DNA of 43,899 nucleotides, from assembly GCA_902464015.1 (NCBI GenBank), contig CABQHM010000027.1:1-43899 (forward strand), read 5' to 3'. The translations under genes and the position numbers were made by a program. The notes under the pieces were generated by a model that made no database searches, was not told the origin of the DNA, and saw nothing but the letters and a program-made list of their open reading frames with translations. This document shows, one piece after another, positions 1 through 9,010 of this stretch (position 1 is the stretch's first letter; every line of letters begins with the position of its first letter). The stretch is from an uncultured Coriobacteriales bacterium. Its GTDB lineage: Bacteria > Actinomycetota > Coriobacteriia > Coriobacteriales > UMGS124.

Positions 1-249
1 TGGTCTGTCTGACCTCCTGCGTCTTCCGCAGTATCCGGTTCTCGGGGTTCGCGCGCCAGCACAACTCGGTGCGGCGTGGAAGTGAACTATACGCGCATTT
101 TTAGCAGTGGACAAGTTTGATTGTAAGCGTTCACAAATTCTGCACACATAATCGAGCCTGCCTCTTTGTACAGGTATTGCATCGGCTTATATATCTGTCT
201 GATGCCCTCAACGCCCTACTAGGGCGGTATTAAAACGCGGGCAATACGC
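1..249. other. Left-edge region without a recognisable gene
   Basis: I see no supported coding sequence or RNA gene here. A short 6-bp hairpin (CGCCCT/AGGGCG, about 212-226) lies downstream of the phosphoesterase gene and could act as a weak terminator, but it is not followed by a T-run. The first ~90 bases are G+C-rich and may belong to a gene outside the window. Confidence 0.4.
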
Positions 250-768
250 TTATCTCTTCATAATGGGGATGATTTCAATCTGACGTATATAGTTCTCTTC
301 GAGAACCACCCGTGCAATAGTTGGTCCCTCTTGAGACCGGGGGCGCGTCACCGATCCAGGATTGAGAATGGTCATGGCCCCCATCTGTTCGATACGCGGA
401 ACATGCGTATGCCCGCAAATGCCCAGGCGCGCCGTGCCCATTAACAGGCGTGACGGTATATGGGTCATGGTAATTGAAATGCCGCATATATCGAGGTCGG
501 CGCGAGACGTAACCGAAGAGCCGTACTCCCCGAAGTAATCGTTGTTGCCCAAGACCGCCACGACAGGCGCAAGCATTTCAAGCTGGGGCAGGATGTCTTG
601 GCCACAAATATCACCGGCATGCAAGATGATCTGTGGACTCATGTCGGCTAGAGCTCGGAAAGCCTCTGCACTCAGTGAACCATGCGTATCAGACAAAACG
701 CCCAGGACCACCTGGCCCTGGGCGTTTGGATGAATGTGTTTCTCGATGTTCACGATGACTTCCGCCAA
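250..768 (-). CDS. YfcE/MJ0936-type metallophosphoesterase
   Basis: A 172-residue calcineurin-like phosphoesterase of the small YfcE/MJ0936 class, whose members hydrolyse phosphodiesters with a two-metal centre. All core metal-binding motifs are visible: SDTHG (residues 26-30), HAGD (50-53), GNND (74-77) and GHTH (119-122). The length is typical for the family. About 20 residues precede the first beta strand, so the true start could be slightly downstream. It begins 2 bp after the LytTR regulator gene and is probably the last gene of that unit. The physiological substrate cannot be read from the sequence, and in many genomes this family sits by chance next to unrelated genes. Confidence 0.85.
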   Translation of the reverse strand: MAEVIVNIEKHIHPNAQGQVVLGVLSDTHGSLSAEAFRALADMSPQIILHAGDICGQDILPQLEMLAPVVAVLGNNDYFGEYGSSVTSRADLDICGISITMTHIPSRLLMGTARLGICGHTHVPRIEQMGAMTILNPGSVTRPRSQEGPTIARVVLEENYIRQIEIIPIMKR

Positions 769-770
769 CG

Positions 771-1484
771 CTAGAACTTGAGGACCTTTTTGAGCGCCGC
801 AACCCTGCGACGCGAAACAGGAATCTTCTCCCCATCGTCGCGCATGGTAAGCAGCAACGTTCCACCCGAGACGCTCTCGACCTCGCTCACATGAGACAGG
901 TTCACGATGTAGCGCCTGTGCACACGGAAGAAATTCGCGGAAGACAGACGGCTCTCAAGCTGGGCGAGGCTGATGGTGGACAGATAGTGGTCATCGTCGG
1001 TGTACAGGCAGGAATAGTCGTCCTTTGCCATGACATAGCGAATCTTGTCGATGGGAACGAGTACCTTCTTGCCACCCTTCTCCACGGGGATGCGCTCAAC
1101 GGTGGGCTTCTTCGTGGCCTGGCCGCACTGTACTCGAACCTTGTCGACAGCCTGGCGCAGACGATCGGTCTCGACGGGCTTGACGAGGTAGTCGATGGCA
1201 TTGACGCCAAAAGCGTCGGCACCATACTCACTGTAAGCAGTCACGAAGACGACAGCAGGGGGATTCTTCAGCTTGCTAAGAGCTTCGGCAAACTGCATGC
1301 CATTGACACCAGGCATGTTGATGTCGAGGAAGACAACGTCACAACGATGCTCCTTCAGGCTTTCGATAGCCTTGCGCACATTGTCGGCCTCGACTGCAAT
1401 CTCGACGTCACCGATCTCTTCAAGCAGAAATGCAAGTTCGCTGCGAGCCGGTGCCTCATCGTCGACGATCATTGCCCTCAACAT
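771..1484 (-). CDS. LytTR-family response regulator
   Basis: A 237-residue two-component response regulator. The receiver domain spans residues 1-120, with acidic pocket D8/D9, phospho-acceptor D54 in FLDINMPG, T82 and K102. A LytTR DNA-binding domain covers about 135-235 (IRYVMAKDDYSCLYT, FFRVHRRYIVNL). I chose the ATG at 1484 because a GGAGAGAGG ribosome-binding site lies just upstream; a start 10 codons earlier lacks one. The partner kinase gene is directly upstream (86-bp gap), so the pair forms a LytS/LytR-like system. LytTR regulators usually bind imperfect direct repeats in promoters, and family members control autolysis, peptide export or metabolite uptake. Targets here are unknown; the upstream TSUP and glycosyltransferase genes are co-transcribed candidates. 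Confidence 0.93.
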   Translation of the reverse strand: MLRAMIVDDEAPARSELAFLLEEIGDVEIAVEADNVRKAIESLKEHRCDVVFLDINMPGVNGMQFAEALSKLKNPPAVVFVTAYSEYGADAFGVNAIDYLVKPVETDRLRQAVDKVRVQCGQATKKPTVERIPVEKGGKKVLVPIDKIRYVMAKDDYSCLYTDDDHYLSTISLAQLESRLSSANFFRVHRRYIVNLSHVSEVESVSGGTLLLTMRDDGEKIPVSRRRVAALKKVLKF

Positions 1485-1570
1485 ACGTACCTCTCTCCAC
1501 TGCGCCAGTGACATCCTCGGACCGGCTGCTCAGTCGTTGCTATCAGCCGCATTGTAACCAATGTTTGGCC

Positions 1571-2899
1571 TTATTCTTCGATTTCCGCAACATTTGCGCC
1601 AACAAGAAGCAATGTGACCTGTGTGCCTTTGCCAATCTGCGAGCTGACGCTTACTCCTGAACCCGGCCCGAATACCGCGCGCAGACGCGCGTCAACGTTT
1701 TTCAGCGCGATACCCGTGCCCTTCTCGGACGCCGATGCATTCTGCAGAAGACGACGAGCCTGCTCTTCGCTCATGCCAACACCGTCGTCGGCGACCGTAA
1801 TGACGACGTCATCACCGGCTTCCTCGATTGAAATATCAATGTTGAGCTGGCCTTCTGCTGGCATGGCGTGGTTTACGGCGTTCTCAACGATGGGCTGGAT
1901 GATGAAAGACGGCACGCGCAAGTCGCCGAAATCGTCGATATCAGCCTCGAGGCGCACACGCTCGGCGCCAAATCGAGCCTGCTCGAACGCAAAATACCTC
2001 ATCGTCTGCTGCAACTCGCGATCGAGCGGGATGAGGTCGTTGGAGTTTTCGAGCGTCTGTCGATAAAACGCCGCGAATTCGCGCAGCAAGACACGGGCGC
2101 GAGCAGGATCGGTACGAATGAGCGAGGCGATGGTGTTGATGGTATTGAAGAGGAAGTGCGGGTTGATCTGCGCCTGAAGGGCCTGCAGCTCCGCCTTGGT
2201 TGCAAGCTCAACCTGTCGATCGAGCTCCGCGATTGAAAGCTGGGCGGAAAGCAACTGCGCCAGGCCCTCGGCAATGGCGCGCTGCGTCTCGTCGATGAGC
2301 ACGTCGGACTCGTAATACAGTTTGAGCGTACCCACGGAAACGCCGCGCACCACAAGCGGGGCCACGATTCCGGCAGGAATAAGGGGGTTCGAGGCAGACG
2401 CAAACGCCTCGGAACTACGAAAGACCTCGACCGTCTGCGAGGCCAGCACGCGATGGGTGGCCGGCGTGTGAATGGCACTACCGATGGGGAACGCTTCGGC
2501 ATGCGCACCGGCATACCCCAAAACAAATTTGTCATCTGTCATAGCAACGGCCATGGCCTGACATTCGGGAAGCAAGATATTGCACACTTCCTGGCAGTTC
2601 TGCTCCGACAGGCCACCGCGCATGTACACAAGTGTCTGAGAAGCGAGGCTAAGGGTCTTGTTCGTTTGCTGAGCGCGCAGCTTGTCGGGAGAGAAAGACG
2701 AGCGAATAATGGCAAACGCGACGGTCACCATACCGGCAAGCGCCACCGAGGCAACAAGAATGTTGGGTTCCTCACTCAAAAGCGAGTAAAAGAGAACAAG
2801 CACGAGCAAGGCGACGATCGTGGTAATCACGGTCTCAATGAACGCACTGCGCCCGTAGGTAGGGACTTTGAGGTTGCCTTTGGCGTCTTTCTTATTCAC
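1571..2899 (-). CDS. LytS/YehU-type sensor histidine kinase
   Basis: A 442-residue membrane histidine kinase of the His_kinase (PF06580) class that pairs with LytTR regulators. Two membrane segments (about 22-41 and 46-66) are followed by a GAF-like sensory region (about 85-225). The phospho-acceptor region is QINPHFLFNTINT with H248. A GHKL ATPase domain follows, with IIQPIVENAVNHA as N box and VADDGVGM as G1 box. Unlike LytS and YpdA it has only two membrane passes, so a 5TM-5TMR_LYT sensor is absent and signal input probably goes through the GAF-like part. It starts with GTG, 6 bp after the TSUP gene, and is followed by its regulator gene. The signal is unknown. Confidence 0.92.
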   Translation of the reverse strand: MNKKDAKGNLKVPTYGRSAFIETVITTIVALLVLVLFYSLLSEEPNILVASVALAGMVTVAFAIIRSSFSPDKLRAQQTNKTLSLASQTLVYMRGGLSEQNCQEVCNILLPECQAMAVAMTDDKFVLGYAGAHAEAFPIGSAIHTPATHRVLASQTVEVFRSSEAFASASNPLIPAGIVAPLVVRGVSVGTLKLYYESDVLIDETQRAIAEGLAQLLSAQLSIAELDRQVELATKAELQALQAQINPHFLFNTINTIASLIRTDPARARVLLREFAAFYRQTLENSNDLIPLDRELQQTMRYFAFEQARFGAERVRLEADIDDFGDLRVPSFIIQPIVENAVNHAMPAEGQLNIDISIEEAGDDVVITVADDGVGMSEEQARRLLQNASASEKGTGIALKNVDARLRAVFGPGSGVSVSSQIGKGTQVTLLLVGANVAEIEE

Positions 2900-2905
2900 A
2901 GTCGC

Positions 2906-3715
2906 TTACCCCAAAAACTCAGTACCAGCAAGAATGACTCCGGATATGACGAGCACCGTGGCAAAAAGAAGCGTCAGCATGCGGTCGTTGACACGCTGAA
3001 TGATTTGAGCGCCCAAGCGCGAACCAAAGAGCGAGCCAGCGATGAGCAAAAGACCGATGACCCAGGCAACGTTGCCGAGAATGGCGTGTGCGACAAAGCT
3101 CGGCACGGCAAAAATGGCCACAGACACCAAAGAGGTACCGCTTGCCTGCTTCATGGTGAAGCCAAAAAGCCACTGGAGCAGCGGCACGACGATAAAGCCG
3201 CCTCCCAAACCGACATACCCTGAGATGAACCCGACAAAGACGCCCATCAGCGCAGCACTGCCATACAAGCGCAGGCCTTGGGCGGACGCCAGGCGGGCGA
3301 CCTTCTCACCAGCAAGTTTAGATGCCCCCGCACGCGTGCGCCATACACGGCGATACATGTTGAAAGCCGAGTACAAAATAAAGACCGCGGTGAGCACCAT
3401 GGCAATCTCGCCGGGCAGTACCTTGGCTGCATAGGCACCCAATGGTGAGAAACACGCACCGGCCAGACCGATGGCGAGACCGACCTTGAAATTGATGGTA
3501 CCGTCGTGCAAGCGCGCAATCATCGACGACACAGACGTGGGCAGGATGGCAAAGAGCGACGTGCCGGAGGAAACAGCAGCAGGTTGCCCGAACACCAGGT
3601 GAATAAGGGGAACCATAATGGTGCCGCCGCCGATACCAAACATAGCGGACAGCACACCCACCAGCACGCCGCAAGCCAAGATGGCAATCAAGGAGAGAAG
3701 GTCGAACCCAAACAC
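2906..3715 (-). CDS. TSUP (TauE/SafE) family permease
   Basis: A 269-residue polytopic membrane protein of the sulfite exporter TauE/SafE (TSUP, formerly DUF81) family. Two internally similar halves are visible. The first carries GVLSAMFGIGGGTIMVPLI near the N terminus, and the second carries FISGYVGLGGGFIVVPLL near residue 165. These glycine-rich repeats are the hallmark of the family, whose members move sulfite, sulfoacetate, taurine-derived sulfonates or related anions. Eight membrane segments fit the length. It starts with GTG (GGAG at a good distance), 3 bp after the glycosyltransferase gene and 6 bp before the kinase gene. The substrate cannot be inferred; co-transcription with a two-component system raises the possibility that it transports or senses the signal. 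Confidence 0.9.
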   Translation of the reverse strand: MFGFDLLSLIAILACGVLVGVLSAMFGIGGGTIMVPLIHLVFGQPAAVSSGTSLFAILPTSVSSMIARLHDGTINFKVGLAIGLAGACFSPLGAYAAKVLPGEIAMVLTAVFILYSAFNMYRRVWRTRAGASKLAGEKVARLASAQGLRLYGSAALMGVFVGFISGYVGLGGGFIVVPLLQWLFGFTMKQASGTSLVSVAIFAVPSFVAHAILGNVAWVIGLLLIAGSLFGSRLGAQIIQRVNDRMLTLLFATVLVISGVILAGTEFLG

Positions 3716-3718
3716 GTG

Positions 3719-5008
3719 CTACTCCTGCGTCTCTTCCATGACCAGATCAGGGCACTCATCTGCGACGTCCATGCCACGGGCCTGCGCAACATGCGCTGCG
3801 ACGGTGGGGTTCAGCATGCCCTGACCGCGCAACATGCACGCCATGGCCTCGTTTTGCCAGGCAAGGGCGGCAATCTCGGCCCAATGGGTCTGAAAGTGCA
3901 TGTAGTTGGTGCAGTTCTGCTCAGCGTATGCAGAGGCATCCTTGCGCCATGTACGACGAATCTGCATGTAGGCGCGACGCTCGGGAGAGAAGATCGAGCG
4001 CAGGTTGACCGTCTTGCGAATGCGCGTCTCGAGCTCGGGACCAATCCAAGGACCCGGGTATGGCATGAACTGTTCAGGAAGGATTTTGTGCAGGTCGATG
4101 TTGGAATTCAGGACCTCGATCTTGCGACGCGTGTAAATCCAACGGTAGACGTCTTGCTCGAAACGGAAGGCTCGGTCGGACAGGCGCGGCGGATTGTGGC
4201 GGACGCGCCACTTGTTGTCGAACCACACATCCAGACCATAGGCACGCAGGTCGATAAGGTAGTCGGTGTCTTCACCGCGCGTAATCCATGCGTCGAAGGC
4301 AACGCGTGTGAATGCCTCGGCATGAACGGCGAAACAGCCACCGCACACCGTGTTGCTGCGCGAAATCCTGGGGCCAGCCAGCGCCTGGGTCATCCACTCG
4401 TTGAATTCGAGGCGCTTGGACCAATGGCGGTCGTAGAAGTGCACACGACGGCGATCGGCGAGAGCGGAGTTGCGATGGTCGAGGAAGTAACCCGACTTGG
4501 CAACGACAGGCGTTCCCATGCGAGGCTGCGCGCCCAAACCATACACAGCCTGTGCCAGGAACTCGGGGTCAAGGACAACTTCGTCATCATCGATAAACAC
4601 CGCGACGTCGCACCCTAAAGCACAGCAGGCGAGAAGGCCCAGGTTGCGAACGGCTCCGTAGCCTACAAGCCCGATTGCGCCGGAAAGCTCGGCAGGCAGC
4701 ATGTGTGCATACTGGTCGCGAAGTCCGGCGGCCTTGAAGCTGTCGACAATGACGACGTCAGGTAGACCGCTGGCGGCAGCGATGTCGGACACCCTATGGA
4801 CAGCACGCTCCTCGACGTCGGGCGAAGCAACGACCAAGATAATGACGCTGCCCAGGCCAGCGACTTGCTCAAGCGACTTGAGACAGTCGGCAAGCTGGGG
4901 CGCAGGCGTATCGATGGGCGTGGCGTGATCGTAGCAGGCAACGCTGCCCGACTCGCCGAGTCGCTCTTCGTTGGACCAGTAGCTCGGTATGACGATGGCA
5001 GGATTCAT
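3719..5008 (-). CDS. Family 2-like glycosyltransferase
   Basis: A 429-residue protein with a GT-A glycosyltransferase core. The N terminus begins PAIVIPSYW. A VFIDDDEVVLDPEFL segment carries the DxD-type nucleotide-sugar/metal motif, and TRGEDTDYLIDLRAYG resembles the ED acceptor-side motif of GT2 enzymes. The C-terminal ~170 residues are helical and aromatic/Arg-rich, without membrane segments, so a soluble or peripheral enzyme is likely. It starts at ATG 5008 after GGGAG. It lies 70 bp after iorB and 3 bp before the TSUP gene. Cell-surface glycan or glycolipid synthesis is the likely pathway; donor and acceptor are unknown. Confidence 0.78.
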   Translation of the reverse strand: MNPAIVIPSYWSNEERLGESGSVACYDHATPIDTPAPQLADCLKSLEQVAGLGSVIILVVASPDVEERAVHRVSDIAAASGLPDVVIVDSFKAAGLRDQYAHMLPAELSGAIGLVGYGAVRNLGLLACCALGCDVAVFIDDDEVVLDPEFLAQAVYGLGAQPRMGTPVVAKSGYFLDHRNSALADRRRVHFYDRHWSKRLEFNEWMTQALAGPRISRSNTVCGGCFAVHAEAFTRVAFDAWITRGEDTDYLIDLRAYGLDVWFDNKWRVRHNPPRLSDRAFRFEQDVYRWIYTRRKIEVLNSNIDLHKILPEQFMPYPGPWIGPELETRIRKTVNLRSIFSPERRAYMQIRRTWRKDASAYAEQNCTNYMHFQTHWAEIAALAWQNEAMACMLRGQGMLNPTVAAHVAQARGMDVADECPDLVMEETQE

Positions 5009-5078
5009 GAGAAGCTCCCGTGACCTTTAGATACGTTTGACCGATTGTATCCCCATATGATGCTAAAAGAGGGGCCAA

Positions 5079-5693
5079 TCAGCGTTGAATAGCCAGTTTC
5101 GTGCCCAGTTCCAGGGCTTTTTCGTTCATGGGAACGAGATTGGGGCGCATAAGCTCCCGCATTGCGGCAAGAAGGGCCTCCGAATCAAACGGAAGCGCAC
5201 CCAAACCGATCGCCGCGCCCAGGAGCATGACATTCAGGCATTTCGGGCTCAAGCCCTCCTGTTCGAGCACAGAGGTGTCGACAATCGCAAGACGCTGCGA
5301 ATCGACCGTCGCGTGCAGCCAATCAAGCTGCGCCGACCCGTCATAGTTCGAAGACGAGGCGGGCACAACCGCCCTGTTGGCACAGACCAAGGCACCGCTG
5401 GGCTTGAGCCGCCCATAGGCACGCAGTGCTTCGCCCGGCTCAAACGAAAGGACGAGATCGGCGCCGGCAGACTCGATGAGGCTTGAAGGCAATGCGGCGC
5501 CATCTGACGCGGCACGCACATGCGAGGCGACAGAACCGCCGCGCTGCGACATGCCAATCGTCTCCGCTGTGCGCACGAACGCGCCCGCCCTCATGCAGGC
5601 AGCGGCAACAAGGCGACTCGCCAAAACGACACCCTGGCCACCCACGCCTACAACAAGACAGTTAAAGGGTTCCGAAAACCTGCTGTTATCCAC
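5079..5693 (-). CDS. iorB: Indolepyruvate:ferredoxin oxidoreductase, beta subunit
   Basis: A 204-residue gamma-domain subunit of the 2-oxoacid:acceptor oxidoreductase family. It shows the glycine-rich CLVVGVGGQGVVLASRL motif at the N terminus and AETIGMSQRGGSV. With IorA it oxidatively decarboxylates aryl pyruvates (indolepyruvate, phenylpyruvate) to acyl-CoA, reducing ferredoxin in the anaerobic cytoplasm. I chose the GTG at 5693, preceded by AGAAGGGG at 8 bp. A GTG three codons earlier (5702) has no spacing to that site. Either start overlaps the 3' end of iorA, implying translational coupling. Confidence 0.9.
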   Translation of the reverse strand: MDNSRFSEPFNCLVVGVGGQGVVLASRLVAAACMRAGAFVRTAETIGMSQRGGSVASHVRAASDGAALPSSLIESAGADLVLSFEPGEALRAYGRLKPSGALVCANRAVVPASSSNYDGSAQLDWLHATVDSQRLAIVDTSVLEQEGLSPKCLNVMLLGAAIGLGALPFDSEALLAAMRELMRPNLVPMNEKALELGTKLAIQR

Positions 5694-7653
5694 GAGCCGC
5701 ACCCCTTCTCATGGCATCGACTTCAGCCGGGAACATTTCCGCGCGAGGCGACTCGATTGCGCCGAACGCGCAAGTCTCCAGGCACAGGTCGCATCCATAG
5801 CACAATGCGCGATCGACATGGGCACGGAAGGCCGCCCCATCGCCGTCTTTTTTCATGCTGAGCGCAGGGCATCCCAACGCACGGACGCATCGACCGCACC
5901 CGCGGCAGTCAGATGTGATCGACACAGGCTCAAGCGGCTTGAAGAGCTGCACGCACGGGCTTTGGAACACCAGCACCGCCACACCTTCGCAGGAAAGCGC
6001 ACGCTTTGCAGCCTCAACGGCGGCCACGCGATCGAACGGGTCGACTGCCTCGACCATGTCGCATCCAAGTGCACGGGCAACCTCAACGATAGAGATGGGC
6101 TTCGAGCGCGTGCCCATGAGCGTCACACCCGTGCCCGGATGGGGCTGCGAACCCGTCATGGCCGTCGTTGCGTTGTCGAGCACGCACAGCACCATGCGAT
6201 GGCGGTTGTAGACGGCGTTTGCCAGGCCCGTCATGGCGGAGGCGAAGAACGTCGAGTCGCCGACGAAGCCAACATGCAGCGTCTCGTCGTCACCGGCAAG
6301 ATGGGCGGCAGTCTGCAGGCCCTGGGCCACCGTCACGCCGGCGCCCATGCACAGGCAGGTGTCCGTCGTCTGAAGCGGCTTGGCACACCCCAGCGTATAG
6401 CAGCCGATATCGCCGCTATATACGACGTTCTTGCCGCGAGCAGCCTCTTTGACAGCCGTAAACGACGCCCTGTGGGGGCATCCGGCACACAAAACCGCTG
6501 GGCGGGGCGGCACCAATTCGCCGGGGACCTCGACGCTTTCGGGCAGGCACGCCTGGGCAAGTTCGGAAACACCGAGGAACTCGGCGATGACCGGCACAAG
6601 CATGTCGGCAGAATACTCGCCGCAAATCGGGGTGGTGCCATCAAGACGGCCGTGCACGGTTGTGGGGCACGAAGTGATGTAGGCATCGGCAGCAACCGGG
6701 CCCGTCATCTCGAGAAGGCTTCGCTCCACGACGGGCTCGAGCTCCTCGATGACGAGGGCGTCAGACAGGCCGAGCAGGAAGTCGCGGCCAAGACGCTCGG
6801 GGAAAGGATAGGGCGTTCCCACCTGCAGCAAACGGTACGAAGGCAGCTCGGTACCCTGCGCAGCAGCTGCAGCCTGTAGGCGCTCCAATGCCTCGAGCGT
6901 ATAGCCGCGCGAATCGCCGGAACATGCTATGCCCAAAAAGAGCTCGTAGTCGTCGCGCACGTACTCGTCGAGCTTGTTGAACTCGCTTGAGGCAAACTCC
7001 TGGGAGATGGTCTCAAGCTCATGGGTCATGCGCTCATGGGCAGCGCGGGACAGAGAGGGGAAAATGACGAAATCGGGTGATTTGACAAAACCGGCCATCT
7101 CATGGCGGGGAAGCGACGAGATGTCGTCGGGCACATCGATGCTCGCACAGCCATGGTCGACACGCGTCGTGGGACGGAGAATGACGGGAAGGTGATGCGC
7201 CTCGGAAATCTCAAAGGCGGCCTTCGTCATGAGATACGCCTCTTCAGGCGTGGCGGGATCAAGCACGGGGACATGGGCGAACTGAGCGAACTGACGGGAG
7301 TCCTGCTCGGTCTGGCTGGAAATGGGACCGGGATCGTCGGCAACGACAACGACCACACCGCCGCGCGTGCCCACATATGACAGGCACATGAACGGATCGG
7401 CGGCCACATTCATGCCCACCTGCTTGCAGGTGACGATGACACGACCTCCCGAGTAGCTCACGCCGGCAGCAAGCTCCATTGCGGCCTTCTCGTTGCACGA
7501 CCATTCGACATGCACCCGGCCTTGGGGATTGTTCTGCGCGATGGTCTCGACAATCTCCGTCGAGGGGGTTCCGGGATATCCGCAGGCAACGTTCACGCCG
7601 GCCTCGAGGGCCGCAAACGCAATTGCCTGATTGCCCATGAGCAGACGGCGCAT
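5686..7653 (-). CDS. iorA: Indolepyruvate:ferredoxin oxidoreductase, alpha subunit
   Basis: A 655-residue thiamine-diphosphate enzyme with the domain order of IorA. An N-terminal pyrimidine-binding domain (GYPGTPSTEIVE, VEWSCNEKAAMELAAG) is followed by a TPP-binding domain with GDSTFFASAM and DNATTAMTG. At the C terminus a ferredoxin-like domain carries two 4Fe-4S cysteine sets, CRGCGRCVRALGC and CYGCDLCLETC. The reaction is CoA-dependent oxidation of indolepyruvate or related aryl pyruvates formed from aromatic amino acids, yielding reduced ferredoxin. This suggests amino-acid fermentation in an anaerobe. ATG 7653 is preceded by GGAGG and starts 2 bp after purE. Confidence 0.95.
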   Translation of the reverse strand: MRRLLMGNQAIAFAALEAGVNVACGYPGTPSTEIVETIAQNNPQGRVHVEWSCNEKAAMELAAGVSYSGGRVIVTCKQVGMNVAADPFMCLSYVGTRGGVVVVVADDPGPISSQTEQDSRQFAQFAHVPVLDPATPEEAYLMTKAAFEISEAHHLPVILRPTTRVDHGCASIDVPDDISSLPRHEMAGFVKSPDFVIFPSLSRAAHERMTHELETISQEFASSEFNKLDEYVRDDYELFLGIACSGDSRGYTLEALERLQAAAAAQGTELPSYRLLQVGTPYPFPERLGRDFLLGLSDALVIEELEPVVERSLLEMTGPVAADAYITSCPTTVHGRLDGTTPICGEYSADMLVPVIAEFLGVSELAQACLPESVEVPGELVPPRPAVLCAGCPHRASFTAVKEAARGKNVVYSGDIGCYTLGCAKPLQTTDTCLCMGAGVTVAQGLQTAAHLAGDDETLHVGFVGDSTFFASAMTGLANAVYNRHRMVLCVLDNATTAMTGSQPHPGTGVTLMGTRSKPISIVEVARALGCDMVEAVDPFDRVAAVEAAKRALSCEGVAVLVFQSPCVQLFKPLEPVSITSDCRGCGRCVRALGCPALSMKKDGDGAAFRAHVDRALCYGCDLCLETCAFGAIESPRAEMFPAEVDAMRRGAARG

Positions 7654-7655
7654 TC

Positions 7656-8120
7656 TTATGCCTCCGCCAGCGCGCGCTTGTACTCAACCATCTTGTCGCG
7701 CCATGCAGGGTCGGAAGCGCCCATGACCTGCACCGCAAGGATGGCGGCGTTCTTTGCCCCGCCGATGGCAACCGTGGCGACAGGCACGCCCGAAGGCATC
7801 TGCACCATGGAAAGCAGGGAGTCCAGGCCACCCAGGTCGCTCGTCTTCATGGGGACGCCAATAACCGGCAGGGGTGTCACGGCGGCGACAACACCCGGAA
7901 GCGCGGCTGCCTTTCCGGCGGCGGCGATGATGACGCGCATGCCGCGCTCGGCTGCGGTGCTTGCCCACTCGTGAACCTGCATGGGAGTGCGATGCGCGCT
8001 GTACACAACAAGCTCGTAGGGAACGCCCATCTCATCGAGCTGGTTGGTGCATGCCTCCATTGCAGGCATATCGCTCTTGGAACCCATGATGATGCCAACC
8101 AGCGGCTTTTTCTCTGCCAT
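7656..8120 (-). CDS. purE: N5-carboxyaminoimidazole ribonucleotide mutase
   Basis: A 154-residue class I PurE, which converts N5-CAIR to CAIR in de novo purine synthesis. The signature GSKSD (residues 13-17) and SAHRTP (41-46) are intact, as is the GAKNAAILA region. I chose ATG 8120 because AGGAG lies 8 bp upstream; an extension of 18 codons is open but lacks a site. No purK is adjacent. Position between a methyltransferase and iorA is probably operon convenience, although a 2-bp gap to iorA makes co-translation likely. Other purine genes (purD, purA, purB) occur further along the window. Confidence 0.95.
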   Translation of the reverse strand: MAEKKPLVGIIMGSKSDMPAMEACTNQLDEMGVPYELVVYSAHRTPMQVHEWASTAAERGMRVIIAAAGKAAALPGVVAAVTPLPVIGVPMKTSDLGGLDSLLSMVQMPSGVPVATVAIGGAKNAAILAVQVMGASDPAWRDKMVEYKRALAEA

Positions 8121-8152
8121 AGTCTCTCCTAAAATCCCGTTAAGAACCGTTG

Positions 8153-9004
8153 CTACCAAGAAATGAAAGCCCAACGCACCTCACGCAGCTCGTCGGAGGC
8201 ATATGCCCGACCAGATTTGGCGTGCTCATCGACAGCATAGTGCTCGTCAAGAAACACTTCGAGGGCAACCTGCTCCTCTGGGGTCAACGAAGAGCCGAGC
8301 ATGTCGGTCAGGGACTCGATAGCCTCGTTGCGATCGGCAAATGCAGGTCGACTGTGCGTCACGATGTAGGAAATCTCGGGAAAAGCCCCGTGCTGGAACA
8401 AGATGTTGGTGCAAAACGCGTAATCCACCACAGGCGGGCGAGTGCGACCCACTGCGGCGAACGCGCGCTCGTCGCGACGGGGTGAGCACCCGGCGGCCAC
8501 CGTCACACACGCGCGTTCGCGGGCAGTGCGGTCAAGCTTGGTGAGTGCCCCCAAAAGATTGTGCGTGGAAATAGAACGAGAGGCAATGGCAACATCAACA
8601 CTGTCGGGCTCAATGCCCGCAGCCTGCCAATCATCGTCCCAGGCAAGCAGGCGCACATCGATTGAGTCGGAGACACCAGCCGCGGCGGCACCCTCACGCA
8701 GCATCGCAAGCATGCCCTCTGAAAAATCGCACGCGATGACCTTGCATCCCATCTTTGCAAGCGGAATGGCAAGCAGACCGATGCCGCAACCGAAATCAAG
8801 CACTGTTTGACCGGGCTTGATCTGGGCGCGCTCGATGAAGGTCCTCTCGTATTCACCCAGGCTGTTCTCGCCGTAACTCTTGGCGCGACCAGACCAATGT
8901 GAAGCGTCGGCAGGCCTCACGCGCCGGGAATCCTCGTACTCCCAAGCCTGCTGCCAATCAACCCCGGCAAGCGAGATAACGTTGTCCTGGCTGATATGGT
9001 CCAC
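8153..9004 (-). CDS. Class I SAM-dependent methyltransferase
   Basis: A 283-residue protein with a Rossmann methyltransferase core: motif I VLDFGCGIG (69-77), followed by the acidic strand end CDFSEGML (92-99). The C-terminal third is not recognisable. It starts with GTG after AAGGTAGG, 6 bp downstream of a radical SAM gene, which it most likely accompanies functionally. Coproporphyrinogen-oxidase-like radical SAM enzymes and class I methyltransferases often sit together in heme or tetrapyrrole handling loci or in peptide and lipid modification loci. The substrate cannot be assigned from the sequence. Confidence 0.8.
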   Translation of the reverse strand: MDHISQDNVISLAGVDWQQAWEYEDSRRVRPADASHWSGRAKSYGENSLGEYERTFIERAQIKPGQTVLDFGCGIGLLAIPLAKMGCKVIACDFSEGMLAMLREGAAAAGVSDSIDVRLLAWDDDWQAAGIEPDSVDVAIASRSISTHNLLGALTKLDRTARERACVTVAAGCSPRRDERAFAAVGRTRPPVVDYAFCTNILFQHGAFPEISYIVTHSRPAFADRNEAIESLTDMLGSSLTPEEQVALEVFLDEHYAVDEHAKSGRAYASDELREVRWAFISW

Positions 9005-9010
9005 AGCTGC

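Noticed and set aside
212..226. Small hairpin after the phosphoesterase gene considered as a firm terminator
   Set aside because: Six-base stem without a T-run; kept only as a remark on the left-edge region.
5686..5694. TTATCCACG, one base from the canonical DnaA box
   Set aside because: Single copy inside the iorA/iorB overlap, 35 kb from the origin, with no cluster; most likely chance.
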